From: Candidatus Mediterraneibacter vanvlietii
Lineage (GTDB): Bacteria > Bacillota > Clostridia > Lachnospirales > Lachnospiraceae
Assembly (NCBI GenBank): GCA_019113645.1
Contig: DXGZ01000062.1
Span: 1 to 55,396, forward strand
DNA length: 55,396 bases
Direction of reading: 5' to 3'
Shown: in pieces, positions 1-9,894 of the stretch
Layout: each line of letters starts with the position of its first letter
Position numbering within the stretch: position 1 is the stretch's first letter
The notes under the pieces: model-generated
Seen by the model: the letters and a program-made list of their open reading frames with translations, nothing else
Told to the model about the DNA's origin: nothing
Database searches by the model: none
Position numbers and translations under genes: made by a program

Positions 1-245
1 CGTATTCAAAGGGGAGGGGCATTGTCTTTTGCTCCGCTCCATGGAGTAAGAAAAACTAAGGGATCTGACAAATGACTAAAGACAACAGGGCAGATGGGCA
101 ACTCGTTTCACTCAGACAATCCCATCTGCCCTGTTAACGTCATTGTGCCAGATCCCAAGTTTTTTAACTCCATTCCGAAGTCGCCAAATCCAATGTCCCT
201 CCCCTTTGAAAAGCGATCCTGACTTATATTCCGCAGTTCTCTGCG
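1..245 (+). repeat. Large hairpin repeat, copy A (left end cut by window edge)
   Basis: This is a gene-free imperfect palindrome. The arm at 5-24 pairs with 191-210 with one mismatch. GGGATCTG near 60 pairs with CAGATCCC near 150. The inner stem ACAGGGCAGATGGG (about 86-99) pairs exactly with CCCATCTGCCCTGT (about 122-135). Its 22-base terminal loop begins CAACTCG and ends CAGACAAT. Unpaired blocks GCTCCGCTCCA, TAAGAAAAACTAA, CTAAAGACA and CCGAAGTC recur in copy B at 463-736 on the other strand. The right outer arm (about 195-243) is complementary to 55308-55365 at the other end of the window, so joining the two ends rebuilds a complete element. No transposase or long reading frame is present. 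It could be a MITE or the gene of a structured RNA. Confidence 0.8.
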
Positions 246-462
246 TTCTTCAAATCGGAAGAGTCAGAGCAAACGCAGATTTCGAAAAAGCATGGACGCG
301 GTCGGAAAGGTATTGACTAAGGGTTATGAAATTTCACACTTGACAATATGGGTTAAAACTGATTGTCTGAATCCATAGATCTTAGTCATTATCCTGCCGG
401 TTTTATCTGGCTTCTAAATCGCGAGTATGTCGAACCGGAAACTGACCGGTTAGGACAGCGTA
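246..462. other. Gene-free spacer between hairpin copies A and B
   Basis: No convincing reading frame with a ribosome site is present. A small stem-loop AACCGG-N7-CCGGTT lies near 434-452. A TTGACA at about 340 has no good -10 at normal spacing, so I do not call a promoter. Confidence 0.4.
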
Positions 463-736
463 GAAATCCGCGGGAGATAATTCTCGGATCTCTTTCGGAG
501 GGAAGGGGATGCCGGAAGCGGTGACTTCGGAGGGAGCTATAGAAAAAGTTAATGAGCAGGAAAACTGCGTTGGATTGAAAATGGAAATTGTCTGAGCGAA
601 GCGAGTTGTTCCATTTTCAATCCTGTCTTTAGCAGGTTTCCTGCTCATTTAGTTTTTCTTAGATCCTGGAGCGGAGCCGAATCCGGTATCCCCTTCCCGA
701 AGAATACGTTTTCACTAATTATCTCCTGCGGATTTC
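463..736 (-). repeat. Large hairpin repeat, copy B (complete, inverted relative to copy A)
   Basis: This palindrome of about 274 bases has outer arms 463-482 and 717-736 that match at 19 of 20 positions. Further in, GGGAAGGGGATGCCGGA pairs with TCCGGTATCCCCTTCCC, and TTAATGAGCAGGAAAACTGC pairs with GCAGGTTTCCTGCTCATTTA. The innermost stem is GGATTGAAAATGGAA with TTCCATTTTCAATCC. Read on the minus strand it contains the same loop and unpaired blocks as copy A, in the same order, although the stem sequences differ. No protein-coding content is supported. Confidence 0.8.
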
Positions 737-878
737 GGATTTGTTCTGTCTGAGTTTTCTATGCGACAAACTCAGATTTTCTACTAGACTTACGTTCCCA
801 TTAGAGGTAAAATTATTACAGACATTTTGTCAGAAACAGCTTTGTTTCTGAAATTTTAACGGGAAAGGAGATAACATT
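737..878 (+). other. Leader region of the HPr gene with two small stem-loops
   Basis: A perfect 9-bp stem TCTGAGTTT (749-757) with AAACTCAGA (768-776) is followed by TTTTCT, so it could be a weak terminator closing the repeat region. A second stem TCAGAAAC (830-837) with GTTTCTGA (844-851) lies just upstream of the HPr ribosome site GGGAAAGGAG. I find no strong promoter here. Confidence 0.4.
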
Positions 879-1136
879 ATGAGATCTTTTACGTATGTTA
901 TCGCTGATAAGGTGGGGATTCACGCGAGACCTGCCGGAGTGGTTGTGAAAACTGCACAAAAGTATCAGTCTTCGATTACGATCGGCAGAGGGGACGATCA
1001 GGCTGATATGAAGAAACTGATGGAAGTGATGAGCCTGGGTGTAAAATGCGGGCAGGAGATTACGGTGACGGCTGTGGGAACGGACGAAGAGGCAGCCTGT
1101 ACCGAGCTGGAGACGATTCTTAAAGAACGGCTGTGA
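879..1136 (+). CDS. HPr-family phosphocarrier protein with Lys at position 46
   Basis: An 85-residue protein of normal HPr length. HPr carries phosphate from PEP-protein phosphotransferase (EI) to sugar permeases. The active-site motif GIHARPAG places the phosphorylated histidine at His15. The helix after residue 42 reads ADMKKLMEVMSLG. The Ser46 that HPr kinase modifies in Bacillus-type HPr is Lys46 here, while the rest of the MSLG region is conserved. The protein should therefore accept phosphate from EI but should not take part in HPr-Ser-P/CcpA repression. The start follows GGAAAGGAG. No ptsI lies beside it, so it may be a second or specialised HPr. The family call is secure; the role is inferred. 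Confidence 0.93.
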   Translation: MRSFTYVIADKVGIHARPAGVVVKTAQKYQSSITIGRGDDQADMKKLMEVMSLGVKCGQEITVTAVGTDEEAACTELETILKERL

Positions 1137-1223
1137 GAACGGAAAAGATGAGAACGGACAGCGGCAGACTGGTTTCGGATGCGGCTGGAGATCAGGGAAA
1201 TGATTTTTATAGAGGAGGATATT

Positions 1224-1811
1224 ATGGGAAATATATGGCATGATATTCGGGAGGACAGGATTTTCCCGACAGATTTTATTTCAGTGATCGAAATTTCAAA
1301 AGGCAGCAAGAAAAAATATGAGCTGGATAAGGAGACAGGGCTGATTATTCTTGACAGGGTTCTGTATACTTCCACTCATTATCCCATGAATTACGGCTTT
1401 ATTCCGAGAACTCTGGGAGATGACGGAGACCCGCTGGATGTTCTTGTAATGTGTTCCGAGCCGCTTGAGCCGATGACTCTGGTGCGCTGCTATCCGATCG
1501 GTGTTATGAAGATGACTGACGGCGGAGCTGGAGATGAGAAGGTCATTGCAATTCCATGGGCGGATCCGACTTATGAAGCATATACGGATATATCTGAGCT
1601 GCCGAAACACATATTTGATGAGATACGGCATTTCTTCAGTGTGTATAAAGACCTGGAAGGAAAGAAAACAGCGGTCAATGAATTCGAAGGCGCGCTGGGA
1701 GCAGTGCAGGTCATCGAAGAGTGCATTGAGAGATACAAGAAGAAATATGTGGAACCTCAGGAGGGCTCGGATGAGCATGCCGGAACGGATGGCGAACCGG
1801 AGAAAGAATAG
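1224..1811 (+). CDS. ppa: Inorganic pyrophosphatase, family I
   Basis: A 195-residue cytosolic enzyme that hydrolyses pyrophosphate to two phosphates with Mg2+, pulling biosynthetic reactions forward. The signature [10 protein letters not shown] with its metal-binding aspartates is present, as are the substrate-site YPMNYGFIP and the late KxxY region. I chose the ATG at 1224 because GAGGAGG lies directly upstream; an in-frame ATG at 1179 would add an unlikely 15-residue extension. The last 20 residues (from about EPQEGSDE) are an acidic tail that looks dispensable. It lies 87 bases after the HPr gene and may share its transcript. Confidence 0.93.
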   Translation: MGNIWHDIREDRIFPTDFISVIEISKGSKKKYELDKETGLIILDRVLYTSTHYPMNYGFIPRTLGDDGDPLDVLVMCSEPLEPMTLVRCYPIGVMKMTDGGAGDEKVIAIPWADPTYEAYTDISELPKHIFDEIRHFFSVYKDLEGKKTAVNEFEGALGAVQVIEECIERYKKKYVEPQEGSDEHAGTDGEPEKE

Positions 1812-1899
1812 GCTCACAGGCTGATAATGGAGAGAGCGCCTGGGATCAGGTGTCTGTATCTCATATACAAGTGTATACATAAGAGAGGAGAAAGGATAA

Positions 1900-2217
1900 A
1901 TGGAAAAATTCAGTGATAATATTAAAAAAGTAATTCTGGCAGGAATCGGAGCGGTTGCTGTTACAGCCGAGAAGTCAAAGGACCTGCTCGATGAAATGGT
2001 GGAAAAGGGCGAGCTGACTGTGGAGCAGGGCAAAGTGCTCAACGAGGAGCTCAGACATAATATCAAAAAAACAGTCAAGGAAAATACAGGTTCAGAGAAA
2101 CCGGTGACCTCTGAGGAGATCAGCGATCTGCTGGATAAACTGACGCCGGAACAGCTCGCGGCCCTGAAAGAACAGCTTCTGCAGAAAGAATCTGCAGAGG
2201 AAAATGAAGACGCATGA
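1900..2217 (+). CDS. Phasin-like small helical protein
   Basis: A 105-residue protein predicted to be almost wholly helical. It starts MEKFSDNIKKVILAGIGAVA and has a central stretch (KSKDLLDEMVEKGELT) like the phasin/PHA-synthesis-regulator superfamily. In Firmicutes such proteins often sit next to UbiB-type kinases. The C-terminus is charged and acidic. Its stop overlaps the start of the UbiB-like gene (ATGA), so the two are translationally coupled. No polyhydroxyalkanoate synthase is in view, so a granule role is not supported. A membrane or kinase-partner role is only a guess. The ribosome site is GAGAGGAGAAAGG. Confidence 0.75.
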   Translation: MEKFSDNIKKVILAGIGAVAVTAEKSKDLLDEMVEKGELTVEQGKVLNEELRHNIKKTVKENTGSEKPVTSEEISDLLDKLTPEQLAALKEQLLQKESAEENEDA

Positions 2218-3797
2218 GCGCAAGAGAACCGATAGAATATAACTCAAGACTTCGCGAAATCACAGCGGTTCTGCGCAAACACAACATTACACGGGGCGTG
2301 ACCCCGAAGAAGCTGAGAGCGATTCTGGAGGATCTGGGTCCTACGTTTATTAAACTGGGACAGATTATGTCCATGCACTCGGATATCCTGCCGAAGCGGT
2401 ATTGTGACGAGCTGATGCTGCTTCGGTCGGATGTGACGCCGATGCCGTTTGAGGAAGTGGTTTCCGTAATAGAAGAGTCCTATGGCCGATCATGGAAGAG
2501 AGTGTTCGCTTCCATAGAAGAAAAGCCGCAGGGCTCTGCTTCTATTGCTCAGGTTCACCGGGCGGTTCTGCGAAGCGGAGAGGATGTAGTAGTGAAGGTT
2601 CAGCGCCGGGGCATCTATGAGAAGATGGCGCGCGATATTGATCTTCTCCATAAAGCTGTAAAACTTATGCCTCCGGTGAGTATCAAGGGAATGGCGGATC
2701 TTGATCTTGTGCTTGATGAAATGTGGTCTGTTACAAGAGATGAGATGAATTTCCTGACAGAAGCGGCGAACCTGGAAGAGTTTGCAAGAAGAAATAAAGA
2801 GGTCAATTTTGTCGGAACTCCGGTTCTGTACCAGCAGTACACGGCAGTGCATGTGCTTGTCATGGAATACATTGACGGTATCGGAATCGATGACAAGGAA
2901 AAGCTGATCGAGCAGGGGTATGACTTAAAGGAGATCGGCAGCAAGCTGGTTGACAACTATATTAAGCAGGTCATGGACGATGGATTCTTCCATGCGGATC
3001 CTCATTCCGGCAATGTGAAGATACGCGACGGGAAGATCATCTGGATCGACATGGGAATGATGGGAAGGCTGACTGAGCATGACCGGGAGATGATCGGAAA
3101 GGCGATACAGGGGATTGCCCTGAATGACGTGGGTCTGATCCTGCAGGCAGTAGTTGCCATTGGCGAGTTCAAGGAAAAGCCGGACCAGAGAAAGCTCTAT
3201 GAAGACATCGAAGGCCTGCTTATGAAATACGGCAATGTGGATATGGGAAAAATCAATGTGGCGGCAGTTATGACAGATCTTATGGATGTCATGAAAGACA
3301 ATAAGATCAAGATGCCTCATGGTCTGACGATGCTGGCGAGAGGACTGACCCATATGGAGGGGCTTCTGGCGGATATTGCTCCGGATATCAATATGGTTGA
3401 AATCGCTACTGCACATATGTCAGGGGAGTTCTTCCGGAGGTTTGACCTGAAGAAAGAACTTAAAAGCAGCGGACGCAGTGTGGCAAAATCATTCCGGAAA
3501 GCCCTGGATATTCCATCGATGGTGTCGGATCTGATGAAAGAGTTTATGCAGGGACAGACAAAGGTGAATCTGGACCTGCAGGCATCGGACGATCTGGCTC
3601 AGCTGCTCCGGCGCCTGGTGCGCAACATTGTGATGGGACTGTGGGTTATGGCACTGCTGATCAGTTCGAGCATTATATGTACAACGGACATGACACCGAA
3701 GATTCTGGGGATACCGGCTTTGGGATTTTTCGGTTATATGATGGCGTTTCTCATTGTCCTGTATGTATTTATCAAGCATGTCCTGTCGAGAAAATAG
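2214..3797 (+). CDS. ABC1/UbiB-family atypical kinase
   Basis: A 527-residue protein of usual family length. The family-specific KxGQ motif is KLGQ at residues 47-50, followed by an alanine/serine-rich loop (GSASIAQVHRA), the lysine strand VVVKVQ, the catalytic-loop region HADPHSGN (His260) and the DMG metal motif (Asp279). The C-terminus carries two predicted membrane helices ending in a basic tail. UbiB proteins act at the membrane in isoprenoid-lipid or quinone handling, but this anaerobic-looking genome shows no quinone genes nearby, so the substrate is unknown. The gene overlaps the phasin-like gene by 4 bases. Confidence 0.88.
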   Translation: MSAREPIEYNSRLREITAVLRKHNITRGVTPKKLRAILEDLGPTFIKLGQIMSMHSDILPKRYCDELMLLRSDVTPMPFEEVVSVIEESYGRSWKRVFASIEEKPQGSASIAQVHRAVLRSGEDVVVKVQRRGIYEKMARDIDLLHKAVKLMPPVSIKGMADLDLVLDEMWSVTRDEMNFLTEAANLEEFARRNKEVNFVGTPVLYQQYTAVHVLVMEYIDGIGIDDKEKLIEQGYDLKEIGSKLVDNYIKQVMDDGFFHADPHSGNVKIRDGKIIWIDMGMMGRLTEHDREMIGKAIQGIALNDVGLILQAVVAIGEFKEKPDQRKLYEDIEGLLMKYGNVDMGKINVAAVMTDLMDVMKDNKIKMPHGLTMLARGLTHMEGLLADIAPDINMVEIATAHMSGEFFRRFDLKKELKSSGRSVAKSFRKALDIPSMVSDLMKEFMQGQTKVNLDLQASDDLAQLLRRLVRNIVMGLWVMALLISSSIICTTDMTPKILGIPALGFFGYMMAFLIVLYVFIKHVLSRK

Positions 3798-3860
3798 GGA
3801 AAACTGTGTGGCACACAGGAAGTCGGAAGTACAGCTATAAGAAAAGGTGGACGGATCATT

Positions 3861-4241
3861 ATGAAAAAGAACAGAAAAAACCCGCTCTATGAGAGTTTCG
3901 GGTACGCATTCGAGGGAATATGGACAGGAATATGCAAGGAGAGAAATATGAAGATTCACTGCCTTGCGATTATACTGGTAACTCTGGCGGGAACATTTTT
4001 TAATATCACTGCAACGCAGTGGTGCATCTGTCTTCTTCTGTTTGCGCTTGTGGCATCTCTGGAACTGGTGAATACAGCTGTTGAGGCGGTTGTTGATCTT
4101 GTAACGGAGGAGAAGAAACCGCTGGCAAAGATCGCAAAAGACACAGCGGCAGGAGCAGTGCTTTTTGCAGCGATCATATCAGTGATCATCGGCTGCATTA
4201 TCTTTCTTCCATATCTGTTGAAACTGTTTGGAATAATGTGA
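3861..4241 (+). CDS. dgkA: Diacylglycerol/undecaprenol kinase family protein
   Basis: A 126-residue integral membrane kinase with three predicted helices. The family motif ELVNTAVEAVVDL (about residues 68-80) supplies the catalytic Glu and metal ligands. The N-terminal SFGYAFEGIWTGICKERNMKIH matches the amphipathic start of the family. In Gram-positives this family mostly phosphorylates undecaprenol for wall lipid carrier recycling. It lacks a fused PAP2 phosphatase domain. A candidate promoter for the next gene lies inside its 3' end. Confidence 0.9.
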   Translation: MKKNRKNPLYESFGYAFEGIWTGICKERNMKIHCLAIILVTLAGTFFNITATQWCICLLLFALVASLELVNTAVEAVVDLVTEEKKPLAKIAKDTAAGAVLFAAIISVIIGCIIFLPYLLKLFGIM

Positions 4242-4247
4242 TACAAT
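4218..4247 (+). promoter_or_regulatory. Candidate sigma-A promoter for the SseB-like gene
   Basis: TTGAAA (4218-4223) and TACAAT (4242-4247) are separated by 18 bases at the end of dgkA. A small stem AGCGGG-TAACT-CCCGCT follows near the expected transcript start. The gene starts at 4320. Confidence 0.45.
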
Positions 4248-4319
4248 ATAATGTAGCGGGTAACTCCCGCTGTTATATGGACAGTTATTCAAAGACCAGG
4301 CGAAAGGAAAAGCATTACA

Positions 4320-5087
4320 ATGAGTGATAATAATACAACAGTTACAAAACAGGAGACACTGGCGGCTCTTAAGAATCCCGGGGAAATCTATGTGATCATG
4401 TCAGTTGTGACAAGAGTTCCGTTTGTTGTCTGCGACGAGGAAACATATGATGACGAGATCCTTCTCTATTACAGAAAGGAAGACGCTCAGGAAAAGGCAA
4501 AACAGCTGATCGAAGAAAAATATCAGACCGCGGTTGTCAAGGTGGAGGAGAAGATGCTTCTTCCGTTTTACACGAGCCTTTATACGATGGGGGTAAACTG
4601 CCTGTCAGTAAACAACGGAACGGACACGCAGATCAATATCCAGTTATCCGATCTCGTAGTGCGCAAATCTCCTGATCAGCTTCCGGAGGGCAAGAAGCTG
4701 ATTGAGAATCCGGCGCTTCATCTGACGGCGATTTACTTTATGCAGGAAATGCGCAGACAGGCTTCCCCTCAGCCGACAGAAGAACTTAAGGAGCTTCAGG
4801 AGGAGCTGCTGGCGCACTATACGAAGGGTACATTTATCATTGCAATTCAGGAGGACGGGAAACTGCCGATTCTGCAGCAGAAAAACGGCAATGTTTTCCA
4901 GCCCGTGTTCACGGATATTCTGGAACTGCAGAAATTCAGCAGAGGCAAGAAGATGAAGACAGCGGTGATTCCTGCGCAGAAGATTCAGGATGTGCTTATT
5001 CCCGATGCCAAAGGAGTGGTAATCAACCCGCTCGGCGTCAATGTACAGCTTCAGATTGCGAGAAAGAAGCCGGCCGCTGATGCATAA
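4320..5087 (+). CDS. SseB-family protein
   Basis: A 255-residue soluble protein resembling SseB N-terminal domain proteins in its second half: the block PVFTDILELQKFSRGKK (about residues 198-215) and the late GVVINPLGVNVQL segment are typical. The first half (DDEILLYYRKEDAQEKAKQLIEEKY) has no motif I recognise beyond an alpha/beta pattern. The name comes from a type III secretion locus, but no secretion genes are here, and such proteins are common in Firmicutes with unknown role. It is followed at 18 bases by a GNAT-like gene, probably in the same operon. Confidence 0.75.
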   Translation: MSDNNTTVTKQETLAALKNPGEIYVIMSVVTRVPFVVCDEETYDDEILLYYRKEDAQEKAKQLIEEKYQTAVVKVEEKMLLPFYTSLYTMGVNCLSVNNGTDTQINIQLSDLVVRKSPDQLPEGKKLIENPALHLTAIYFMQEMRRQASPQPTEELKELQEELLAHYTKGTFIIAIQEDGKLPILQQKNGNVFQPVFTDILELQKFSRGKKMKTAVIPAQKIQDVLIPDAKGVVINPLGVNVQLQIARKKPAADA

Positions 5088-5105
5088 GAATCAGGGAGTG
5101 ATAGA

Positions 5106-5525
5106 ATGTCAATACCGGTATACATAAGAAAAGAATACTTCCGGGCGGTTACGATTTCAGACAAGAGCGCCCATATATTGGAATTCCATTATCTGCCGCA
5201 GACGGTGGATGTGTTTGAAGAGGGCTATCAGATCTTTCATCTTCAGTATTGTCTGGAGAGCAAGACCAGGGCAGAGCTTATTGAGTTTTACCTCACTGAT
5301 TTTGCCCTAAGGGGAAAAGGGTACGGAACAGAATGCATTCTTGAAATTGAAGACCAGCTGAAGAAAAAAGGAGTGACAATGATCACTGCTCCGACCGGCT
5401 ATGAGCTTGCGCCTCTCGGATATACGGGACCGGATCAGTACCGGGAACTGATGGCTGGCTTTTATGCGAAGACAGGATATACAATAAGCGGCGATGGTGA
5501 CATTGCGATGAAAATCCTGGACTGA
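5106..5525 (+). CDS. GNAT-like small acetyltransferase domain protein
   Basis: A 139-residue protein with the acetyl-CoA-binding pattern RGKGYG (about residues 69-74) after a strand-like LIEFYLTDFAL, as in motif A of GNAT enzymes. The rest, including APTGYELAPLGYTGPDQYRELMAGFY, does not reveal a substrate. It follows the SseB-like gene by 18 bases with GGGAGTG as ribosome site. It could be a protein or small-molecule acetyltransferase. Confidence 0.6.
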   Translation: MSIPVYIRKEYFRAVTISDKSAHILEFHYLPQTVDVFEEGYQIFHLQYCLESKTRAELIEFYLTDFALRGKGYGTECILEIEDQLKKKGVTMITAPTGYELAPLGYTGPDQYRELMAGFYAKTGYTISGDGDIAMKILD

Positions 5526-5609
5526 CGGCCGCGCATATGTGCAGATGTTATCAAGAAATATGTTAAATCTGCACAGAATCAGATGCTTATTTTAGTTAAA
5601 TATGTTGGG

Positions 5610-5639
5610 TTGACGATCAGGCGGATATTTGTTTATACT
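5610..5639 (+). promoter_or_regulatory. Promoter of the glucose-PTS gene
   Basis: TTGACG (5610-5615) and TATACT (5634-5639) are 18 bases apart. A transcript starting near 5646 would begin just upstream of the antiterminator site. Confidence 0.75.
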
Positions 5640-5662
5640 AAATGAGTAAATTGAATACGAAT

Positions 5663-5691
5663 AGTGTGTAACTGGAAAGCAGGCATAAACT
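5663..5691 (+). promoter_or_regulatory. RAT site for a LicT/SacT-type antiterminator
   Basis: The leader carries TGTAACTGGAAAGCAGGCA followed by TAAAC, matching the ribonucleic antiterminator pattern (TGTTACTG..AAGCAGGCAAAAC) of the BglG/LicT family. It overlaps the 5' arm of the terminator at 5679-5754, so forming the RAT hairpin would prevent the terminator. The cognate regulator is presumably the PRD protein at 8163-8996. Confidence 0.8.
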
Positions 5692-5754
5692 ATTCTTTTA
5701 TTATGGTTCCGAGCGGAGCTGTGATAGAAGAATTGTTTATATGCCTGCTTTTTT
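5679..5754 (+). terminator. Leader terminator controlled by the RAT
   Basis: GCAGGCATAAAC (5679-5690) pairs with GTTTATATGCCTGC (5735-5748) with a two-base bulge, and the stem extends inward through TTCTT/AAGAA. Six T residues follow. It lies between promoter and ptsG, so it acts as an attenuator. Confidence 0.8.
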
Positions 5755-5788
5755 ATTTCATAGGAAACTGCGTTTCCTATGAAATAAA
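5752..5788. repeat. Perfect 17-bp palindromic stem-loop after the attenuator
   Basis: TTTATTTCATAGGAAAC and GTTTCCTATGAAATAAA pair exactly across a 3-base loop. No T tract follows on the plus strand. It may stabilise the 5' end of the ptsG message or be a small inserted palindrome. Confidence 0.6.
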
Positions 5789-5828
5789 AACTCTCCGGGC
5801 GGGATGCGCATGGAAATGGAGTTGTTAA

Positions 5829-8075
<2,247 letters not shown>

Positions 8076-8104
8076 CTGCGAATAACTGCAAATACCGCCT
8101 GTTG

Positions 8105-8138
8105 CGGCGCCGGATATAAAGAGCAGTTTCCGGCGCCG
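8105..8138 (+). other. GC-rich intercistronic stem-loop
   Basis: CGGCGCCGGA (8105-8114) pairs with TCCGGCGCCG (8129-8138). There is no T tract, so it probably shapes mRNA decay or the ratio of permease to antiterminator rather than ending transcription. Confidence 0.5.
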
Positions 8139-8162
8139 GCGGAGAGGAAAGGTCATGAAGAC

Positions 8163-8996
8163 ATGTATCGAGTCATAAAAGTGTTGAACAATAACGGAGT
8201 TCTTGTCTATCACAATGAGACGGGACGTGAGATGATACTGCTTGGAAATGGAGTGGGCTTCGGCAAGAAGCCTGCGCAGCAGATCGAGCAGATTTCCGGC
8301 GCAAAGATCTATACCCTTGTGACGAGGAAAAAAGAACAGTCAGTCCTGAAAGTGGTAAATGGAATCAAACCTGGATTTATCGAGGCAGCGGGCAGGATTA
8401 TTGAAGAAGCCGAGAAAGTGTTTCAGGAGGTGAATCATGAGATTCTGCTTCCCATGGCGGATCACATCGCGCTGGCGGCAAAACGGGCGAAAGAAAACAG
8501 GCAGATTCCCAATCCGTTTACCCCGGATATCCGGGTCCTTTTTGCAAGAGAATATGCGGTTGCCATGAAAGGACGCGACATTATAAAAGATATGATGGGG
8601 TATGAGATATCGGATGATGAGGTGGGGTTTCTGACACTTCATATCCACGCGGGGCTGTCTGATGAGCAGGTCTCGGTGGCGTTGGACACAACCCGGATTA
8701 TCAATGAAGGAATCTCCATGATCGAGCATGCTTTTGATATGAAATTTCAGGAGGATTCACTGGCGTATACACGGCTTATGAGTCATTTGTATTATATGGT
8801 GGCGCGGACCCGAAAGGGCGAATCCACCAAAGTTGATTTCAATGATTTTATATTTGCGAACTACCCGGAAACCGGAAGAGTGGCAGAGGAAGTTTGCGAA
8901 TATATGGGGCGGCTTCTGAAAAAAACGGTCGCAAAGGAAGAGGTGGGATTCCTTGCCATACATATTCAGAGGGTGATATCTCCAGAAACAGTATAG
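8163..8996 (+). CDS. PRD-containing transcription antiterminator (LicT/GlcT type)
   Basis: A 277-residue RNA-binding regulator. Residues 1-56 form the co-antiterminator domain (MYRVIKVLNNNGVLV, then LLGNGVGFGKK). PRD1 is about 65-170 with conserved histidines His101 and His160, and PRD2 about 175-275 with His208 and His267. PTS proteins phosphorylate these histidines to switch dimerisation and RAT binding. It follows ptsG and the RAT at 5663 matches its family, so an autogenous circuit is likely. Because the nearby HPr retains His15, HPr-dependent phosphorylation remains possible. Whether it is a GlcT or LicT orthologue cannot be settled by eye. GAGAGGAAAGG is the ribosome site. Confidence 0.9.
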   Translation: MYRVIKVLNNNGVLVYHNETGREMILLGNGVGFGKKPAQQIEQISGAKIYTLVTRKKEQSVLKVVNGIKPGFIEAAGRIIEEAEKVFQEVNHEILLPMADHIALAAKRAKENRQIPNPFTPDIRVLFAREYAVAMKGRDIIKDMMGYEISDDEVGFLTLHIHAGLSDEQVSVALDTTRIINEGISMIEHAFDMKFQEDSLAYTRLMSHLYYMVARTRKGESTKVDFNDFIFANYPETGRVAEEVCEYMGRLLKKTVAKEEVGFLAIHIQRVISPETV

Positions 8997-9032
8997 CAGG
9001 ATATTGGCTGAAGCAGTATACAGATGACAGGT

Positions 9033-9068
9033 AAAAAGCTTTCGGATGAGCGGTCCGGAAGCTTTTTG
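9033..9068 (+). terminator. Intrinsic terminator after the antiterminator gene
   Basis: AAAAAGCTTTCGG pairs with CCGGAAGCTTTTT, one mismatch, and the 3' arm supplies the T run. Confidence 0.8.
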
Positions 9069-9200
9069 TCATCATGAGAGGCTGGATGCCTGCGGTTTTC
9101 AGAACAGAACTCTTTTTCATGTTCGCGGCACGAGAAAATGTGGTATACTCACAGAAGAGGTCTTAAAAATGGGAAATGCAGCGAAAGGAATATGACGTGT

Positions 9201-9890
9201 ATGTATAAGATTCTTATTGTGGAAGACGATCTGACTATGGCTCAGGCAATACAGAAAGAGATGGAGATGTGGGGAAATGAGGCGAGGTATGTGAAGGATT
9301 TCCAGAATGTGCTCGCTGAATTCACCGATTATGATCCGCATCTGGTCCTCATGGATATTACGCTTCCGTTCTTTAACGGATATCACTGGTGCAGCGAGAT
9401 CCGCAGGATTTCAAATGTGCCGATTATATTCATCTCATCGGCAGCGGATAATATGAATATTATTATGGCGGTAAATATGGGCGGCGATGATTTTGTGGCA
9501 AAGCCGTTTGATTTAAGCGTGCTCGTGGCAAAGGTGCAGGCTGTTCTCAGGAGGACGTACGATCTGGCCGGGAAGATACCGGTGCTGGAGCACAGGGGCG
9601 CAATTCTGAATCTCTATGATACAACGCTGACCTATGAAGGGCAGAAGGTCAGTCTGACGAAGAATGAATTCCGCATTCTGCAGACACTGATGGAGAACAA
9701 GGGCAGGCTTGTGAGCCGCGATACCCTGATGACAAAACTCTGGGAGACGGATAATTATATAGAGGAGAACACCCTGACAGTCAATATCGCAAGGCTGCGC
9801 AAGAAGCTGGAGAAGGCGGGACTGACCGGGTTCATAACCACTAAGGTGGGCGAGGGTTATATTATTGAACAGACGCAGGACGGAAGGTGA
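9201..9890 (+). CDS. OmpR-family response regulator, BceR-like
   Basis: A 229-residue regulator. Receiver domain 1-115 has the acidic pair EDD (8-10), phospho-acceptor Asp52 in LVLMDITLP and the KPF lysine near 101. The winged helix about 130-228 has LTKNEFRILQTLMENKGRLVSR and the recognition region NTLTVNIARLRKKL. The start is uncertain: ATG 9192 lies 2 bases and ATG 9201 11 bases after AGGA; I prefer 9201 because MYKILIVEDD is the usual domain edge. A TATACT at 9144-9149 is a possible -10. It precedes a Bce-type kinase by 4 bases and probably controls the ABC genes at 11317-14117. Confidence 0.88.
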   Translation: MYKILIVEDDLTMAQAIQKEMEMWGNEARYVKDFQNVLAEFTDYDPHLVLMDITLPFFNGYHWCSEIRRISNVPIIFISSAADNMNIIMAVNMGGDDFVAKPFDLSVLVAKVQAVLRRTYDLAGKIPVLEHRGAILNLYDTTLTYEGQKVSLTKNEFRILQTLMENKGRLVSRDTLMTKLWETDNYIEENTLTVNIARLRKKLEKAGLTGFITTKVGEGYIIEQTQDGR

Positions 9891-9894
9891 GAAG

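Noticed and set aside
403-648. 81-codon reverse-strand frame near the left end
   Set aside because: It lies across one arm and loop of the hairpin repeat, has no ribosome site and no recognisable motif.
1296-2078. 260-codon reverse-strand frame
   Set aside because: It is antisense to the pyrophosphatase and phasin-like genes, is rich in Leu/Ser/Phe/Ile as expected of an antisense shadow, and has no family resemblance.
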